64,000 bases of DNA from Sphingomonas arenae (GCF_016924655.1 NZ_JAFFJU010000003.1:62001-126000); one strand, 5' to 3'; positions 1 to 8,812 are shown, counted from the first letter of the stretch. Translations and numbers: made by a program. Notes: a model not told the origin generated them from the sequence alone.

Positions 1-1398
1 GATTGGCTCAAGACCAAGTTCGCCAAGGCTCCGCAGCTTGCAGAAGCGAACATTGCGGCCCTCAACGCCGGTCATGCCTATGGCGAGACGGTGGAGATGG
101 GCGCGGCGGTGAAGCCGCGGCACATCGGTCCCGCTCCGGCGGAGCCCGGTCTCTATCGGACGGTGACCGGCGCGGAAGCGCTTGGGCTGGGCCTTGTGGC
201 GGGTGCGCAGCTGGCAGGATTGCCGATGTTCTTCGGCTCCTATCCGATCACCCCGGCCTCGCCGCTGCTGCATCATCTCAGCCGCCTGAAGGAATATGGA
301 ATCACGACCTTCCAGGCGGAGGACGAGATCGCCGCCATCTGCGCTGCCATTGGCGCGAGCTATGCGGGGCAGTTGGGCGTCACGTCATCGTCGGGTCCCG
401 GCATTGCGCTGAAGACCGAGGCGATGGGTCTGGCGATCATGACCGAGCTGCCGCTGGTGATCGTCAACTCGCAGCGTGGCGGGCCGTCTACCGGGCTGCC
501 GACGAAGACGGAGCAGTCCGATCTCTACCAGGCGGTCTACGGCCGCAATGGGGATGCGCCGCTGCCGGTGATCGCTGCCCGCTCGCCATCAGACGCGTTC
601 GACTGCGCGATCGAGGCGTGTCGTATCGCCGCCCATTACATGACGCCCGTCATGCTGCTGACGGACGGCTACATCGCCAATGCTGCCGAACCGTGGAAGG
701 TGCCGGACATGAGCGGCTACGCGCCGTTCCCCGTGCAATTCGCGAATGGTGATGCGCCGATGAAGGACGGCAAGCTGCTGCCCTATCAGCGCAACGACCG
801 CATGGCTCGGCCGTGGGTCAAGCCAGGCACGCCGGGGCTGACGCACCGGATCGGCGGAATCGAGAAGAACCCGGGCACGGGCGACCTCGACTATTCGCCG
901 GCCGCCCATGCGGAGATGACGCGCCAGCGGCACCAGAAGGTGCTGGGCATTGCCAACGACATCCCCGAGCAGGACGTATGTCTGGGCGAGCGCGGCGCAG
1001 CTATGGCCGTGGTCGGATGGGGTTCGACCTTCGGACCCATCCACCAGGCGGTCCGCCGGATGCGTGCGCGCGGCCACGACGTGGCCCACGTGCACATTCG
1101 CCACATCTGGCCGCTGCCGCGGAACCTCGGCGAACTGCTGAAGAGCTTCGGCCGGGTAATCGTGCCGGAGATGAACGCGGGCCAGCTCAAGACTGTGCTG
1201 CGCGATCAGTATCTGGTCGATGCGCGCTCCCTGACCAAGGTCAGTGGCCAGCCCTTCCGCATTGCCGAGATCGAGGCCGCCATCGCCGAGGCGCTGGAGG
1301 GGCATTCGCCCGTGAACCTGCGACCCGATCCGGCGCAGCTGCCGATCCGCGACTCCGGTCACGATGACGGTCGCACCGTCCGAGAAGGCCTTGCGTGA
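1..1398 (+). CDS. korA: 2-oxoacid:ferredoxin oxidoreductase subunit alpha, C-terminal part (start outside window)
   Basis: The frame is open from base 1, so the gene begins upstream; about 465 residues are visible. It matches the alpha subunit of 2-oxoglutarate (2-oxoacid):ferredoxin/acceptor oxidoreductases, which with KorB oxidises 2-oxoglutarate to succinyl-CoA using thiamine pyrophosphate and an Fe-S cluster. The visible part holds the pyrimidine-binding domain (motifs SYPITPASPLLHHLS, FQAEDEIAAICAAIGASYAG, SSSGPGIALKTEAMG and NSQRGGPSTGLPTKTEQSDL) followed by a transketolase-C-like domain (VVGWGSTFGPIHQAV, IVPEMNAGQL). In alphaproteobacteria the full protein is usually near 600 aa with a fused gamma domain at the N terminus; that domain would lie upstream of this window. 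Its TGA overlaps the ATG of a 24-codon peptide, then korB follows, so the genes form one operon. Exact substrate is inferred from family. Confidence 0.9.
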   Translation, partial: DWLKTKFAKAPQLAEANIAALNAGHAYGETVEMGAAVKPRHIGPAPAEPGLYRTVTGAEALGLGLVAGAQLAGLPMFFGSYPITPASPLLHHLSRLKEYGITTFQAEDEIAAICAAIGASYAGQLGVTSSSGPGIALKTEAMGLAIMTELPLVIVNSQRGGPSTGLPTKTEQSDLYQAVYGRNGDAPLPVIAARSPSDAFDCAIEACRIAAHYMTPVMLLTDGYIANAAEPWKVPDMSGYAPFPVQFANGDAPMKDGKLLPYQRNDRMARPWVKPGTPGLTHRIGGIEKNPGTGDLDYSPAAHAEMTRQRHQKVLGIANDIPEQDVCLGERGAAMAVVGWGSTFGPIHQAVRRMRARGHDVAHVHIRHIWPLPRNLGELLKSFGRVIVPEMNAGQLKTVLRDQYLVDARSLTKVSGQPFRIAEIEAAIAEALEGHSPVNLRPDPAQLPIRDSGHDDGRTVREGLA

Positions 1399-1472
1399 TG
1401 AAGCCGATCAACGCCTTTCCGCTGGTCGCCATGCTGATCGTCGTCCTGGTCCTCATTTACTGGCTGCTCTGA
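1398..1472 (+). CDS. 24-aa single-span membrane peptide between korA and korB
   Basis: This small frame begins at an ATG overlapping the korA stop (TGATG) and ends one base before the korB ATG. The peptide begins MKPINAFPLVAMLIVV and is almost wholly hydrophobic after residue 6, ending YWLL, so it would form one transmembrane helix. The tight fit (1-bp overlap upstream, 1-bp gap downstream) argues that it is translated by coupling and is not chance. No family is recognised. It could anchor the soluble KorAB enzyme to the membrane or to an electron acceptor, but that is only inference from position. It could also just be a translational relay into korB. Confidence 0.6.
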   Translation: MKPINAFPLVAMLIVVLVLIYWLL

Positions 1473-1473
1473 C

Positions 1474-2493
1474 ATGAACGAACTCACCCCTATCGAGAAG
1501 ACCACTGCCAAGGACTGGGCGTCGGACCAGGAAGTCCGCTGGTGTCCGGGCTGCGGGGACTATGCGGTTCTGAAGGCCGTGCAGCGCACCATGCCTGACC
1601 TGGGCGTCGCGCGGGAGAAGACGGTGTTCGTCTCCGGGATCGGCTGTTCCAGCCGGTTCCCCTACTACATGGAGACATTCGGCTTCCATACCATCCACGG
1701 CCGAGCGCCGGCGGTGGCAACGGGCATCAAGCTGGCGAACCCGGAGCTGGACGTGTGGATCATCACCGGCGATGGCGACGCGCTGTCGATCGGCGGCAAC
1801 CACACGATGCACGTGCTGCGCCGCAACCTGAACTGCCAGATCCTGCTGTTCAACAACGAGATCTACGGCCTGACCAAGGGGCAATATTCTCCCACCAGCC
1901 GGATTGGGACCCGCTCGCCCTCCACGCCCTTCGGTTCGGTCGATCGCCCGACCCGGCCGGCGGCATTCGCCCTCGGCTCGGGCGCTCGCTTCGTTGCGCG
2001 TGGGATCGACGTTCACAAGAACCTGCCCGACGTGCTCAAGGCGGCGCACGCGCACAAGGGCGCCGCCTTCGTGGAGATCTTTCAGAACTGCGTTGTTTAC
2101 AACGACGACGTGTTCGCGCCCTTTACGGCACGGGAAGTCGCGACCGAAATGCAGCTGTGGCTGAAGCCCGGTGAGAAGATGCTATTTGCAGGTGGGGCCA
2201 AGGGCATAGCGCTGGATCTGGAGACGCTCGCGCTGAAGGTCGTCCCCGGGGACGATCCCGCGGTGCTGGTCCACAATCCCAGGAATCGTCTGCTGGCGCA
2301 CCTGCTGGTCGAGATGCCTGGGCAGGGCTTCCCGGTCGCGCTCGGCGTCATCTACGACGATCCGGCGCCGACCTTCGACGAGGCCGTGCTGGAGCAGAAC
2401 CGGACGGTCAGCGCCGGCAAGGCGCCAGACCTGCAGGCGCTGGTGAGCAAGGGCCAGAGCTGGCAGGTCGAGAAGGAGCCGCGGGCTGAGTAG
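1474..2493 (+). CDS. korB: 2-oxoacid:ferredoxin oxidoreductase subunit beta
   Basis: 339 aa, the usual length for KorB-type beta subunits that bind thiamine pyrophosphate and one [4Fe-4S] cluster. Cluster ligands are visible: CPGCGD (Cys24, Cys27), the Cys in GIGCSSRFPYYM, and a later Cys in FQNCVVYND. The TPP/Mg motif GDGDALSIGGNH is intact, followed by NNEIYGLTKGQYSPTS, typical of the family. It pairs with the korA product just upstream. No ferredoxin-like subunit is encoded next to it in the window, so the electron acceptor is unknown here. A palindromic repeat follows the stop codon. Confidence 0.93.
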   Translation: MNELTPIEKTTAKDWASDQEVRWCPGCGDYAVLKAVQRTMPDLGVAREKTVFVSGIGCSSRFPYYMETFGFHTIHGRAPAVATGIKLANPELDVWIITGDGDALSIGGNHTMHVLRRNLNCQILLFNNEIYGLTKGQYSPTSRIGTRSPSTPFGSVDRPTRPAAFALGSGARFVARGIDVHKNLPDVLKAAHAHKGAAFVEIFQNCVVYNDDVFAPFTAREVATEMQLWLKPGEKMLFAGGAKGIALDLETLALKVVPGDDPAVLVHNPRNRLLAHLLVEMPGQGFPVALGVIYDDPAPTFDEAVLEQNRTVSAGKAPDLQALVSKGQSWQVEKEPRAE

Positions 2494-2499
2494 GGGACG

Positions 2500-2589
2500 G
2501 TCATTCCCGCGGGGGCAGGAATCCATCTCCCGAATGTTTCGCGAGTCTCACGGACCGGTGATGGACTCCCGCCTTCGCGGGAGTGACGG
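2500..2589. repeat. Palindromic intergenic repeat, CATTCCCGCG family
   Basis: The arms read TCATTCCCGCGGGGGCAGGA on the left and GCCTTCGCGGGAGTGACGG on the right, with a looser centre (GGAATCCATC and GATGGACTCC are also near-complementary). This is the genome-dispersed cgtcattcccgcg type of element common in alphaproteobacteria. It lies between korB and the next gene and can form a hairpin that could end or protect the korB mRNA. A degraded relative appears near 45128-45157. Confidence 0.7.
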
Positions 2590-2600
2590 ATGACGATCCC

Positions 2601-3266
2601 ATGATCCCGCGCGAGCTGGTCGCCACCGCCCGAATCCCGGGCGGCGAGGAGATGAGGCTTTATCGGCGCGGGCGTGACCACATGATCCTGGTCGAGCGCG
2701 AGGAACTCATGTCGACCCGGATGAGTGGCTCGGAAGAGGCGCTCGCCGAGCTTACGGCGGCACGGCTGGGTTCGCGTCCTCGCCAGCATTGGCTGGTGGG
2801 CGGCTATGGGATGGGCTTCACGCTGCGGGCCGCTCTCCGGGCCCTCCCCAAGGATGCCACTCTCACGGTTGCGGAGCTGGTCCCCGAGATCATCGAATGG
2901 GCTCGAGGTCCAATGGCGGCACTCACGGGAGGCGGACTGGACGACCCGCGCGTGACGGTGCGGCTCGGCGACGTGGCGGACGCGATCAGCGGCGGGACCT
3001 ACGACGCCATCCTGCTCGACGTCGACAATGGGCCGGATGCGCTCGTCCGAGCCGCCAATGACCGCCTCTATTCTTCGGCGGGACTTGCCGCAGCAAAGGC
3101 GGCGCTCCGACGGGGCGGGCTTCTGGCGATCTGGTCCGCAGCCCCCGATCCGCGCTTCACGCGAAGTCTCACCAACGCCGGCTATGCCGTTGACGAGGAA
3201 GTCGTTCGGGCCCGGGCCAATGGCAAGGGGCCGAGGCATCACATCTGGTTCGCGACGCCGCGCTGA
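2601..3266 (+). CDS. Spermidine synthase-like methyltransferase-fold protein
   Basis: 221 aa from the ATG at 2601. A GTG at 2583 is in frame but lies within the upstream repeat, so the ATG is preferred. The protein has a Rossmann methyltransferase-like core seen in spermidine-synthase-like proteins: a glycine-rich turn (VGGYGMGFTLRAAL), an acidic strand end (VAELVPEIIEWARGPM), an aspartate after DPRVTVRLGDVADAI, and LLDVDNGP. The family (SpeE-like) transfers aminopropyl or methyl groups; no sequence feature proves polyamine chemistry here, and many such proteins are of unknown substrate. Its stop overlaps the next gene's ATG (TGATG), implying coupled translation. Confidence 0.75.
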   Translation: MIPRELVATARIPGGEEMRLYRRGRDHMILVEREELMSTRMSGSEEALAELTAARLGSRPRQHWLVGGYGMGFTLRAALRALPKDATLTVAELVPEIIEWARGPMAALTGGGLDDPRVTVRLGDVADAISGGTYDAILLDVDNGPDALVRAANDRLYSSAGLAAAKAALRRGGLLAIWSAAPDPRFTRSLTNAGYAVDEEVVRARANGKGPRHHIWFATPR

Positions 3267-4216
3267 TGGACAATCTCACGCACAGCCTGGCCGGCGCGCT
3301 CCTGGGACAGATGGGCCTGAAGCGACTGACCGGACGGGCGATGGCGACGCTGATCATCGCTGCCAACATTCCCGATCTTGACGCCATCGCTTCGGTGCTC
3401 GGGACCGAGAGCCTCGCTATACGCCGAGGGATCACCCACGGCCCTCCCGCCATGCTGATCCTGCCGCTGCTTCTGACCGGAGCGGTCTTGGCATGGGAAA
3501 AGTGGCGGCGGAACAAGGCTGGACAGCCGGTGCGTTTCTGGCCCTTGCTGCTGCTCGCCTGCCTTGGGACGTGGAGCCATCCCGCGCTCGACTGGCTGAA
3601 CAGCTACGGGGTGCGCCTGCTGGAGCCGTTCAGCCATCGCTGGTTTGCCGGCGACACTTTGTTCATCGTAGACGTCTGGATCTGGGCGGCGCTGATCGTC
3701 AGCTTCCTCTGGTCGCGGCGCCGGGAGAAGCGTGGCGGGGACTGGCAGCGTCCGGCGTGGATCGGGTTTGCGGCCATCGGGGCTTACATCCTGGCCAACG
3801 GACTGATTACCGGCCGTGCCGAGGCGCATACCCATGCCGTGCTCGAACAGCGTGGCCATCGCGCCGAATTGGTCGTCGCCAACCCACTGCCGTTCACCTT
3901 CTGGAACCGGCGCATGCTGTGGCGCGATGCGGAGGTGCATGGCGACGGAGACTATGGCCTGCTGACCGGAGTGCGCCTGCCTGACGCATCCTGCCCGAAC
4001 CGGCTCGACGACCCGGCTCTGACCGCCGCCCGCGGGAGGAGCGATGTGGAGGCGTTCCTCTTCTGGTCGCGAATGCCATATGTCGTGGAAGAGAATGGTC
4101 GCACCGTATTGAAGGATCAGCGGTTTTCCTCTTCGCTGCGCCAGTCGGCGGGGCGCACGGTGGGCGAATATGACCCATTTACCGTAGTGCTCTCCCCGGA
4201 ACCGAGCGGGCAGTAG
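3266..4216 (+). CDS. YdjM/DUF457-type membrane-bound metal-dependent hydrolase
   Basis: 316 aa. The N terminus (MDNLTHSLAGALLGQMG) is the hallmark of the LexA-regulated YdjM / DUF457 family of inner-membrane proteins annotated as metal-dependent hydrolases. Several hydrophobic segments are visible (LILPLLLTGAVLAW, WPLLLLACLGTWSHPALDWLNSYG, LFIVDVWIWAALIVSFLW, and WIGFAAIGAYILANGLI). Conserved His/Asp residues appear in NLTHS, IPDLDAI, RGITHGP and SHPALDW. The biochemical role of the family is not well established. It is translationally coupled to the upstream methyltransferase-like gene. Confidence 0.85.
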   Translation: MDNLTHSLAGALLGQMGLKRLTGRAMATLIIAANIPDLDAIASVLGTESLAIRRGITHGPPAMLILPLLLTGAVLAWEKWRRNKAGQPVRFWPLLLLACLGTWSHPALDWLNSYGVRLLEPFSHRWFAGDTLFIVDVWIWAALIVSFLWSRRREKRGGDWQRPAWIGFAAIGAYILANGLITGRAEAHTHAVLEQRGHRAELVVANPLPFTFWNRRMLWRDAEVHGDGDYGLLTGVRLPDASCPNRLDDPALTAARGRSDVEAFLFWSRMPYVVEENGRTVLKDQRFSSSLRQSAGRTVGEYDPFTVVLSPEPSGQ

Positions 4217-4231
4217 CTCGCTCGACCCATC

Positions 4232-5593
4232 ATGGCCGACACGCAACTCGTCTGGCTCCGCCAGGACCTCCGTCTCGCCGACCAGCCGGCCTTCGCCGCC
4301 GCAATGGAGCGCGGGCCCGTGGTCGCCCTCTATGTGCTGGATGATGAGGCACCCGGCCGCTGGGCGATCGGGGGCGCCCAGCGCTGGTGGCTGCACCATA
4401 GCCTGGCGAGCCTTGGCCGCGGTTTGGAGGAGCGGGGAGGCGCGCTAATCCTGCGGCGCGGAAAGTCGCCCGAGGTCGTCCGCCAAGTCGCTGAGAAGCT
4501 CGGGGCGGCGGTCCACGCCACGCGCCACTACGAGCCGTGGTGGCGGCAAGCCGAAGCCGAGGTGGGCGAACGCTTGACCCTACACGAGGGCGACGTGCTC
4601 CATGAGCCCTCGGCCATCCGCACCGGCTCCGGTGGCGGGTTCAAGATTTTCGGCCCGTTCTTCCGCGCTCTCTCCCAGCACTTGCCGCCGCCCAAACCGC
4701 GGCCTGCTCCGCGCGAACTCGCGGGGCCGGAGCGGCTGCCGGCGTCCGATCGGCTCGAGGACTGGGAGCTGCTCCCCACACGGCCGAACTGGGCGAAGGG
4801 TTTCGCGGTTTGGGAGCCCGGCGAGGCAGGCGCTCTCTACCACCTCCGGCGCTTCGCGGCGGAGGCGGCCTCCTATGCGGGTCGTCGCGACCTTCCGGCG
4901 GAAGTCGGTACCTCCAACCTGTCGCCGCACCTGCATCATGGCGAGATTAGTCCCAGGCAAGTGTGGCACGGCCTGGAGGAGGGCGCAGGCGACAAGTTTC
5001 GACGGGAGATCGCCTGGCGGGACTTCTCGCGCCACGTGGTACTCGCCGATCGGGACCTCGGAACGCGGGAGCAGCGCTCGATCGGATTGAAGTACCGCAC
5101 CGGCACGCAGGCCGACCAGAATTTCGCGGCCTGGACTGAGGGTCAGACCGGCTACCCGATCGTTGACGCGGGTATGCGCCAGCTGTGGGTGACAGGCTGG
5201 ATGCACAATCGCGTGCGCCTGATCACGGCGAGCTTCCTCGTGAAGCATCTGCTGCTCGATTGGCGGCGCGGAGCGCTGTGGTTCTGGGACACGCTGGTGG
5301 ACGCCGACTACGCAAACAACAGCCAGAACTGGCAATGGATCGCCGGCACCGGCTTCGACAGCCAACCCTTCTACCGGGTCATGGCGCCCTTGCTTCAGTC
5401 GGAGAAGTTTGGGGCGGCGGACTACATCCGGAGGTGGGTGCCGGAGCTCGCCCACCTTTCGGACGCAGAGATCCACGATCCGTGGAGTAAGGGAGTGGCG
5501 CCAGCCGAGTACGCCACGCCGCTGATCGGCCACCGTGAAGCGCGGGAGCGGGCGTTGCAGGCATTTCGGGAGGCCAGAGCCCGATCGTCCTGA
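4232..5593 (+). CDS. phrB: Deoxyribodipyrimidine photo-lyase (class I CPD photolyase)
   Basis: 453 aa. The N-terminal photolyase alpha/beta domain starts LVWLRQDLRLADQPAF; the C-terminal FAD domain includes TSNLSPHLHHGEISPRQVW, WRDFSRHVV and NNSQNWQWIAGTGFDSQPFYRVMAP, which bind FAD and the pyrimidine dimer. Conserved Trp residues of the electron-transfer chain lie in the regions GALWFWDTLVDADYANN and NWQWIAG. It repairs UV-induced cyclobutane dimers with visible light. It starts 15 bp after the preceding gene and is probably cotranscribed with it and with the CFA synthase downstream. Residues such as the Asn in YANNSQNW fit CPD photolyase over cryptochrome, but this is family inference. Confidence 0.95.
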   Translation: MADTQLVWLRQDLRLADQPAFAAAMERGPVVALYVLDDEAPGRWAIGGAQRWWLHHSLASLGRGLEERGGALILRRGKSPEVVRQVAEKLGAAVHATRHYEPWWRQAEAEVGERLTLHEGDVLHEPSAIRTGSGGGFKIFGPFFRALSQHLPPPKPRPAPRELAGPERLPASDRLEDWELLPTRPNWAKGFAVWEPGEAGALYHLRRFAAEAASYAGRRDLPAEVGTSNLSPHLHHGEISPRQVWHGLEEGAGDKFRREIAWRDFSRHVVLADRDLGTREQRSIGLKYRTGTQADQNFAAWTEGQTGYPIVDAGMRQLWVTGWMHNRVRLITASFLVKHLLLDWRRGALWFWDTLVDADYANNSQNWQWIAGTGFDSQPFYRVMAPLLQSEKFGAADYIRRWVPELAHLSDAEIHDPWSKGVAPAEYATPLIGHREARERALQAFREARARSS

Positions 5594-5697
5594 GCGGTCC
5601 AGCAGCCTATCGAAGGGCGCGCTTCGAAACGCCGCTCACGCTGCTGCTCAGCACGAGTGGGGTTGAAGTGTCCCTGCCCCTCGGCAAAGACGCCGTG

Positions 5698-6945
5698 ATG
5701 GCAACCAGGGGTGAGCATCTGCTGCGGGCCGACCGCGGTTTCGCGACAGGCGCAGGCCTCGTGGGGCGTCTTGTCGCGCCGGCTTTCTCCAGGATCGTGG
5801 ATCGGCTGGACGAGCGCCTGATCGAGGGCGGCATCCACGCAACGCTGCCGTCCGGTGAGCAGCGGCGGATCGGCTTCCATGGCCCAGGTCCGGAGCCGGT
5901 GGTCCACCTCCACAGCTGGATGGCACTGGTGCGGCTCGCGACGTCGGGGAGTGTCGGCTGGTACAAGGCATGGGAGAAGGGCGAGTGGTCATCGCCAGAT
6001 CCCGTGCCGCTATTCGAGCTATTCATGCGCAACGCGGCGAGTCTCGGAGACACGGCACGCGCCAAGGGACCGATGCGCCTGTTGAACTGGGCCGCGCACC
6101 AATGGCGGGACAACAGCCCGGTCCAGGCGCGAGACAATATCGCGGCGCATTACGACCTCGGCAACGACTTCTACGCCGCTTGGCTGGACCCGGGTATGAC
6201 CTATTCGTCGGCCCTGTTCGAAGGCGTGGAAGATCTTGCCAAGGCACAGGATCGCAAGGTCGCCCGTCTACTTGATCGGCTCGCGCTCAAGCCGGGTGAT
6301 CGGCTGCTTGAAATCGGTTGTGGCTGGGGAACTCTGGCGATCGAGGCGGCGCGGCGCGGCGCCAGGGTAGTCGGCCTGACGCTTTCGACGGAGCAGAAAC
6401 TCTGGGCCGACCGCAGGATCGTCGAAGCAGGTTTGTCCGATCGGATCGAGATTCGCCTTCAGGACTATCGTGACGTCCGCGAGACCTTCGACGCGGTCGC
6501 GTCGGTTGAAATGGTCGAAGCGGTCGGACAGCGCTGGTGGGGTGCCTACCTCGACTGCATCACGCAGTCCTTGGAGCCCGGTGGGCGTGCAGCCTTGCAG
6601 TTCATCAGCATCCGGCCGGAACTGTTCGACCGCTATGCCGCGTCGGCTGACTTCATCCAGGCTTACATCTTCCCGGGCGGAATGCTGCTGCAAGAGCCCC
6701 GCTTTGCCGGGCTGGCGAGGGATCGCGGCCTGAATTGGGAGGACGTGCGCTGGTTCGGGCAGGATTATGCGCGGACGCTGAAGCTGTGGCGTGAACGCTA
6801 TGACGCTGCGATTGCCGAAGGGCGGCTTGCCGGCTTCAGCGAGGAGTTTCATCGGCTCTGGCGCTACTACCTGATGTACTGCGAAGGGGGTTTCCGCGGC
6901 GACGGCATCAACGTCGGCCAGGTCACCCTGACGAAGGAGATGTGA
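5698..6945 (+). CDS. cfa: Cyclopropane-fatty-acyl-phospholipid synthase
   Basis: 415 aa from the ATG at 5698; an in-frame GTG at 5668 would add ten residues and cannot be excluded. It methylenates unsaturated acyl chains of membrane phospholipids using S-adenosylmethionine. Visible motifs are the lead-in HYDLGNDFYAAWLDPGMTYSSALFE, the SAM-binding loop LLEIGCGWGTLAIEAARRG, and the late EDVRWFGQDYARTLKLWRE and RYYLMYCEGGFRGDGINVGQ typical of CFA synthases. Length is as expected (around 400 aa). The stop codon overlaps the ATG of the next gene (TGATG), so the two are coupled. Confidence 0.93.
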   Translation: MATRGEHLLRADRGFATGAGLVGRLVAPAFSRIVDRLDERLIEGGIHATLPSGEQRRIGFHGPGPEPVVHLHSWMALVRLATSGSVGWYKAWEKGEWSSPDPVPLFELFMRNAASLGDTARAKGPMRLLNWAAHQWRDNSPVQARDNIAAHYDLGNDFYAAWLDPGMTYSSALFEGVEDLAKAQDRKVARLLDRLALKPGDRLLEIGCGWGTLAIEAARRGARVVGLTLSTEQKLWADRRIVEAGLSDRIEIRLQDYRDVRETFDAVASVEMVEAVGQRWWGAYLDCITQSLEPGGRAALQFISIRPELFDRYAASADFIQAYIFPGGMLLQEPRFAGLARDRGLNWEDVRWFGQDYARTLKLWRERYDAAIAEGRLAGFSEEFHRLWRYYLMYCEGGFRGDGINVGQVTLTKEM

Positions 6946-8111
6946 TGCGGATTGCCTGCCTCAGCCTTGCGCTTGCGATTGCGTTTGCCCCCGTTTCCGC
7001 GGCTGCGCAGGCGCCGGTGCCTGCCGACGCGGGAAGCCGTGAGGCCGTGCGCAGGGCAGGCGCGGAGGTGCTGTTCTGGAGTCAGCAGCAGCGAGACGCC
7101 AATTTCCGGCGCATGGAGCAGATCTTCCCGGCGGTTCCGATCAAGGCCGGCGGCAAGGCGCGTCTACTGCCCCGCGGTCGGCCGCTGCCTGTTGCGGATG
7201 CCGACGTGACTCGGTTCATTGAGGATCAGAACATCGCCGGGCTGATCGTGCTTCAGGACGACCGCGTCCGGCTCGAGCGCTATGCGCGCGGCTTCGGGCC
7301 CGACCAGCGCTGGACCAGCTTCTCCGTGGCGAAGTCGGTCACCTCCACCTTGTTCGGGGCAGCGTTAAAGGATCGGTCCATCCAGTCGCTCGATGACCTC
7401 GTGATCCGCTACGTGCCCGAGCTGAAAGGCAGCGCCTATGACGGCGTGACCGTCCGCCAGGTGCTGACCATGTCATCCGGTGCCAAGTGGAACGAGGACT
7501 ATACCGACCCGAAGTCCGACGTCGCACAGATGTTCGCTCGCCCGGTGCCGTCCGGCGAGGACGTGACGGTGTCGTACATGAAGACCCTCGCGCGTGCCGC
7601 GATGCCTGGCAGCCGGTTCAACTACAATACGGGAGAGACCAACCTTGCCGGCGTGATCCTGGCGCGCGCCGTCAAGATGCCGATCAGCCGTTATGCCTCG
7701 CTCAAGCTGTGGCAGCCGTATGGAATGGAGGCCGACGCCGCCTGGCAGGTGGATGAGCAGGGACAGGAGATCGCCGGCTGCTGCATCTCAGCGCGATTGC
7801 GGGATTATGCCCGGCTGGGGCAGCTGATGCTCGAGGAGGGAGCCGGCCTGCTCGCCAGCGGATGGGTCCGGGATGCCACGGCCATCCACCAGCCCTTCCA
7901 GCAGCCGGGCCGGGGCTACGGCTATCTCTGGTGGATCGAGCCGAGCGGATACCGTGCCAGCGGCATCTTCGGACAGAGCATCTGGATCGATCCCAAGCGC
8001 AAGCTGGCCATCGTGGCCGTCAGCGCCTGGCCCGCGGCGCTGAACGACGATCTCGCCCAGCAGAGGACGGCCTTCTTCCAGCGCCTCGCGGACGCCGCCA
8101 CCCGCCTTTAG
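6945..8111 (+). CDS. Exported serine hydrolase, beta-lactamase/class C family
   Basis: 388 aa with a GAAGGAG ribosome site just before an ATG that overlaps the upstream stop. The first about 22 residues form a signal peptide ending SAAAQA, so the product is periplasmic. The nucleophile motif SVAK is at about residues 127-130 (FSVAKSVTST), and a YNTGETN segment takes the place of the Tyr motif of the beta-lactamase/penicillin-binding fold. GYGYLWWIEPSGYRASGIFGQSIWIDP is typical of this 'beta-lactamase-related' esterase group. Substrate is not predictable; it is unlikely to be a true beta-lactamase. Its TAG overlaps the stop of the convergent SDR gene by four bases. Confidence 0.88.
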   Translation: MRIACLSLALAIAFAPVSAAAQAPVPADAGSREAVRRAGAEVLFWSQQQRDANFRRMEQIFPAVPIKAGGKARLLPRGRPLPVADADVTRFIEDQNIAGLIVLQDDRVRLERYARGFGPDQRWTSFSVAKSVTSTLFGAALKDRSIQSLDDLVIRYVPELKGSAYDGVTVRQVLTMSSGAKWNEDYTDPKSDVAQMFARPVPSGEDVTVSYMKTLARAAMPGSRFNYNTGETNLAGVILARAVKMPISRYASLKLWQPYGMEADAAWQVDEQGQEIAGCCISARLRDYARLGQLMLEEGAGLLASGWVRDATAIHQPFQQPGRGYGYLWWIEPSGYRASGIFGQSIWIDPKRKLAIVAVSAWPAALNDDLAQQRTAFFQRLADAATRL

Positions 8112-8812
8112 TCGACGCGGACGCGTGCCCCTGTTGCGCGCTCCTCCGACAGGAGCTGAACGATGCGCTCCGCAACAACCTCTGGGGACTTGACGCTCTC
8201 GGGGTTCTCGCCGGGAAAGGCCAGCTCGCGCATGCGAGTCCGCGTGGCACCCGGATCAAGCACGGTGACCCGCAGCTTGCCGGTGTGGTCCGTTTCGTCC
8301 GCATAGGCGCCCAACAGAATTTCGAAGGCAGCCTTGGACGACCCGTAGGCGCCCCAGAATGCGCGGGGTTCCCGGCCTACGGAGCTGGTCACACCGATGA
8401 CGTCCGCCTTTTTCGCCCGGCGAAGCAGCGGGTCGAAGGCGGCGATAAGGGCCTGGTTCGCCAGCAGGTTGATGCCGAGGACGCGGGCGTATTCCTTCGG
8501 ATCGATATGCTCGACCGGCGTCAGGGTACCGAGCATGGCCGCGTTCATCACCAGGATGTCGAGCTGTCCCCAACGCTCTGCCACGGCCGTCGCGAGTTTG
8601 CCGATCGCCTCGCCATCGGTAAGATCCAGGGGCGCGATAGTGGCGCTTCCGCCCGCCTCGTGGATCCGGTCCTCCACTTGCTCGAGCCCCGATGCGGTGC
8701 GCGCGACCAGAATAACGTGCGCCCCACTGCGCGCGAGTGCTTCCGCTGTCGCAGCGCCAATGCCGCGCGAAGCCCCGGTGACGAGGACGAGTTTGCCTTG
8801 CAATGCTGTCAT
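8108..8812 (-). CDS. Short-chain dehydrogenase/reductase (SDR)
   Basis: 234 aa classical SDR. The NAD(P) motif TGASRGIG is at residues about 13-20, the NMNAA-like segment reads ILVMNAAML, and the catalytic set is SSVGREPRAFWGAYGSSKAAFE with YxxxK as YGSSK. Cofactor and substrate cannot be told from sequence. It follows purF on the same strand with an 18-bp gap, so it is probably the second gene of a purF transcript. Its stop shares four bases with the stop of the convergent serine hydrolase gene. Confidence 0.88.
   Translation of the reverse strand: MTALQGKLVLVTGASRGIGAATAEALARSGAHVILVARTASGLEQVEDRIHEAGGSATIAPLDLTDGEAIGKLATAVAERWGQLDILVMNAAMLGTLTPVEHIDPKEYARVLGINLLANQALIAAFDPLLRRAKKADVIGVTSSVGREPRAFWGAYGSSKAAFEILLGAYADETDHTGKLRVTVLDPGATRTRMRELAFPGENPESVKSPEVVAERIVQLLSEERATGARVRVD

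Noticed and set aside
2583-2600. GTG start for the spermidine-synthase-like protein
   Set aside because: The GTG lies within the right arm of a dispersed repeat, so the ATG at 2601 is preferred.
5600-5667. Short palindrome CGAAGGGCGCGCTTCG before cfa
   Set aside because: It is small and imperfectly related to the REP families, so it was not listed as a repeat.
6945-8111. True antibiotic-resistance beta-lactamase
   Set aside because: It has SxxK but resembles the broad beta-lactamase-related esterase group and lacks a clear class-specific motif set.
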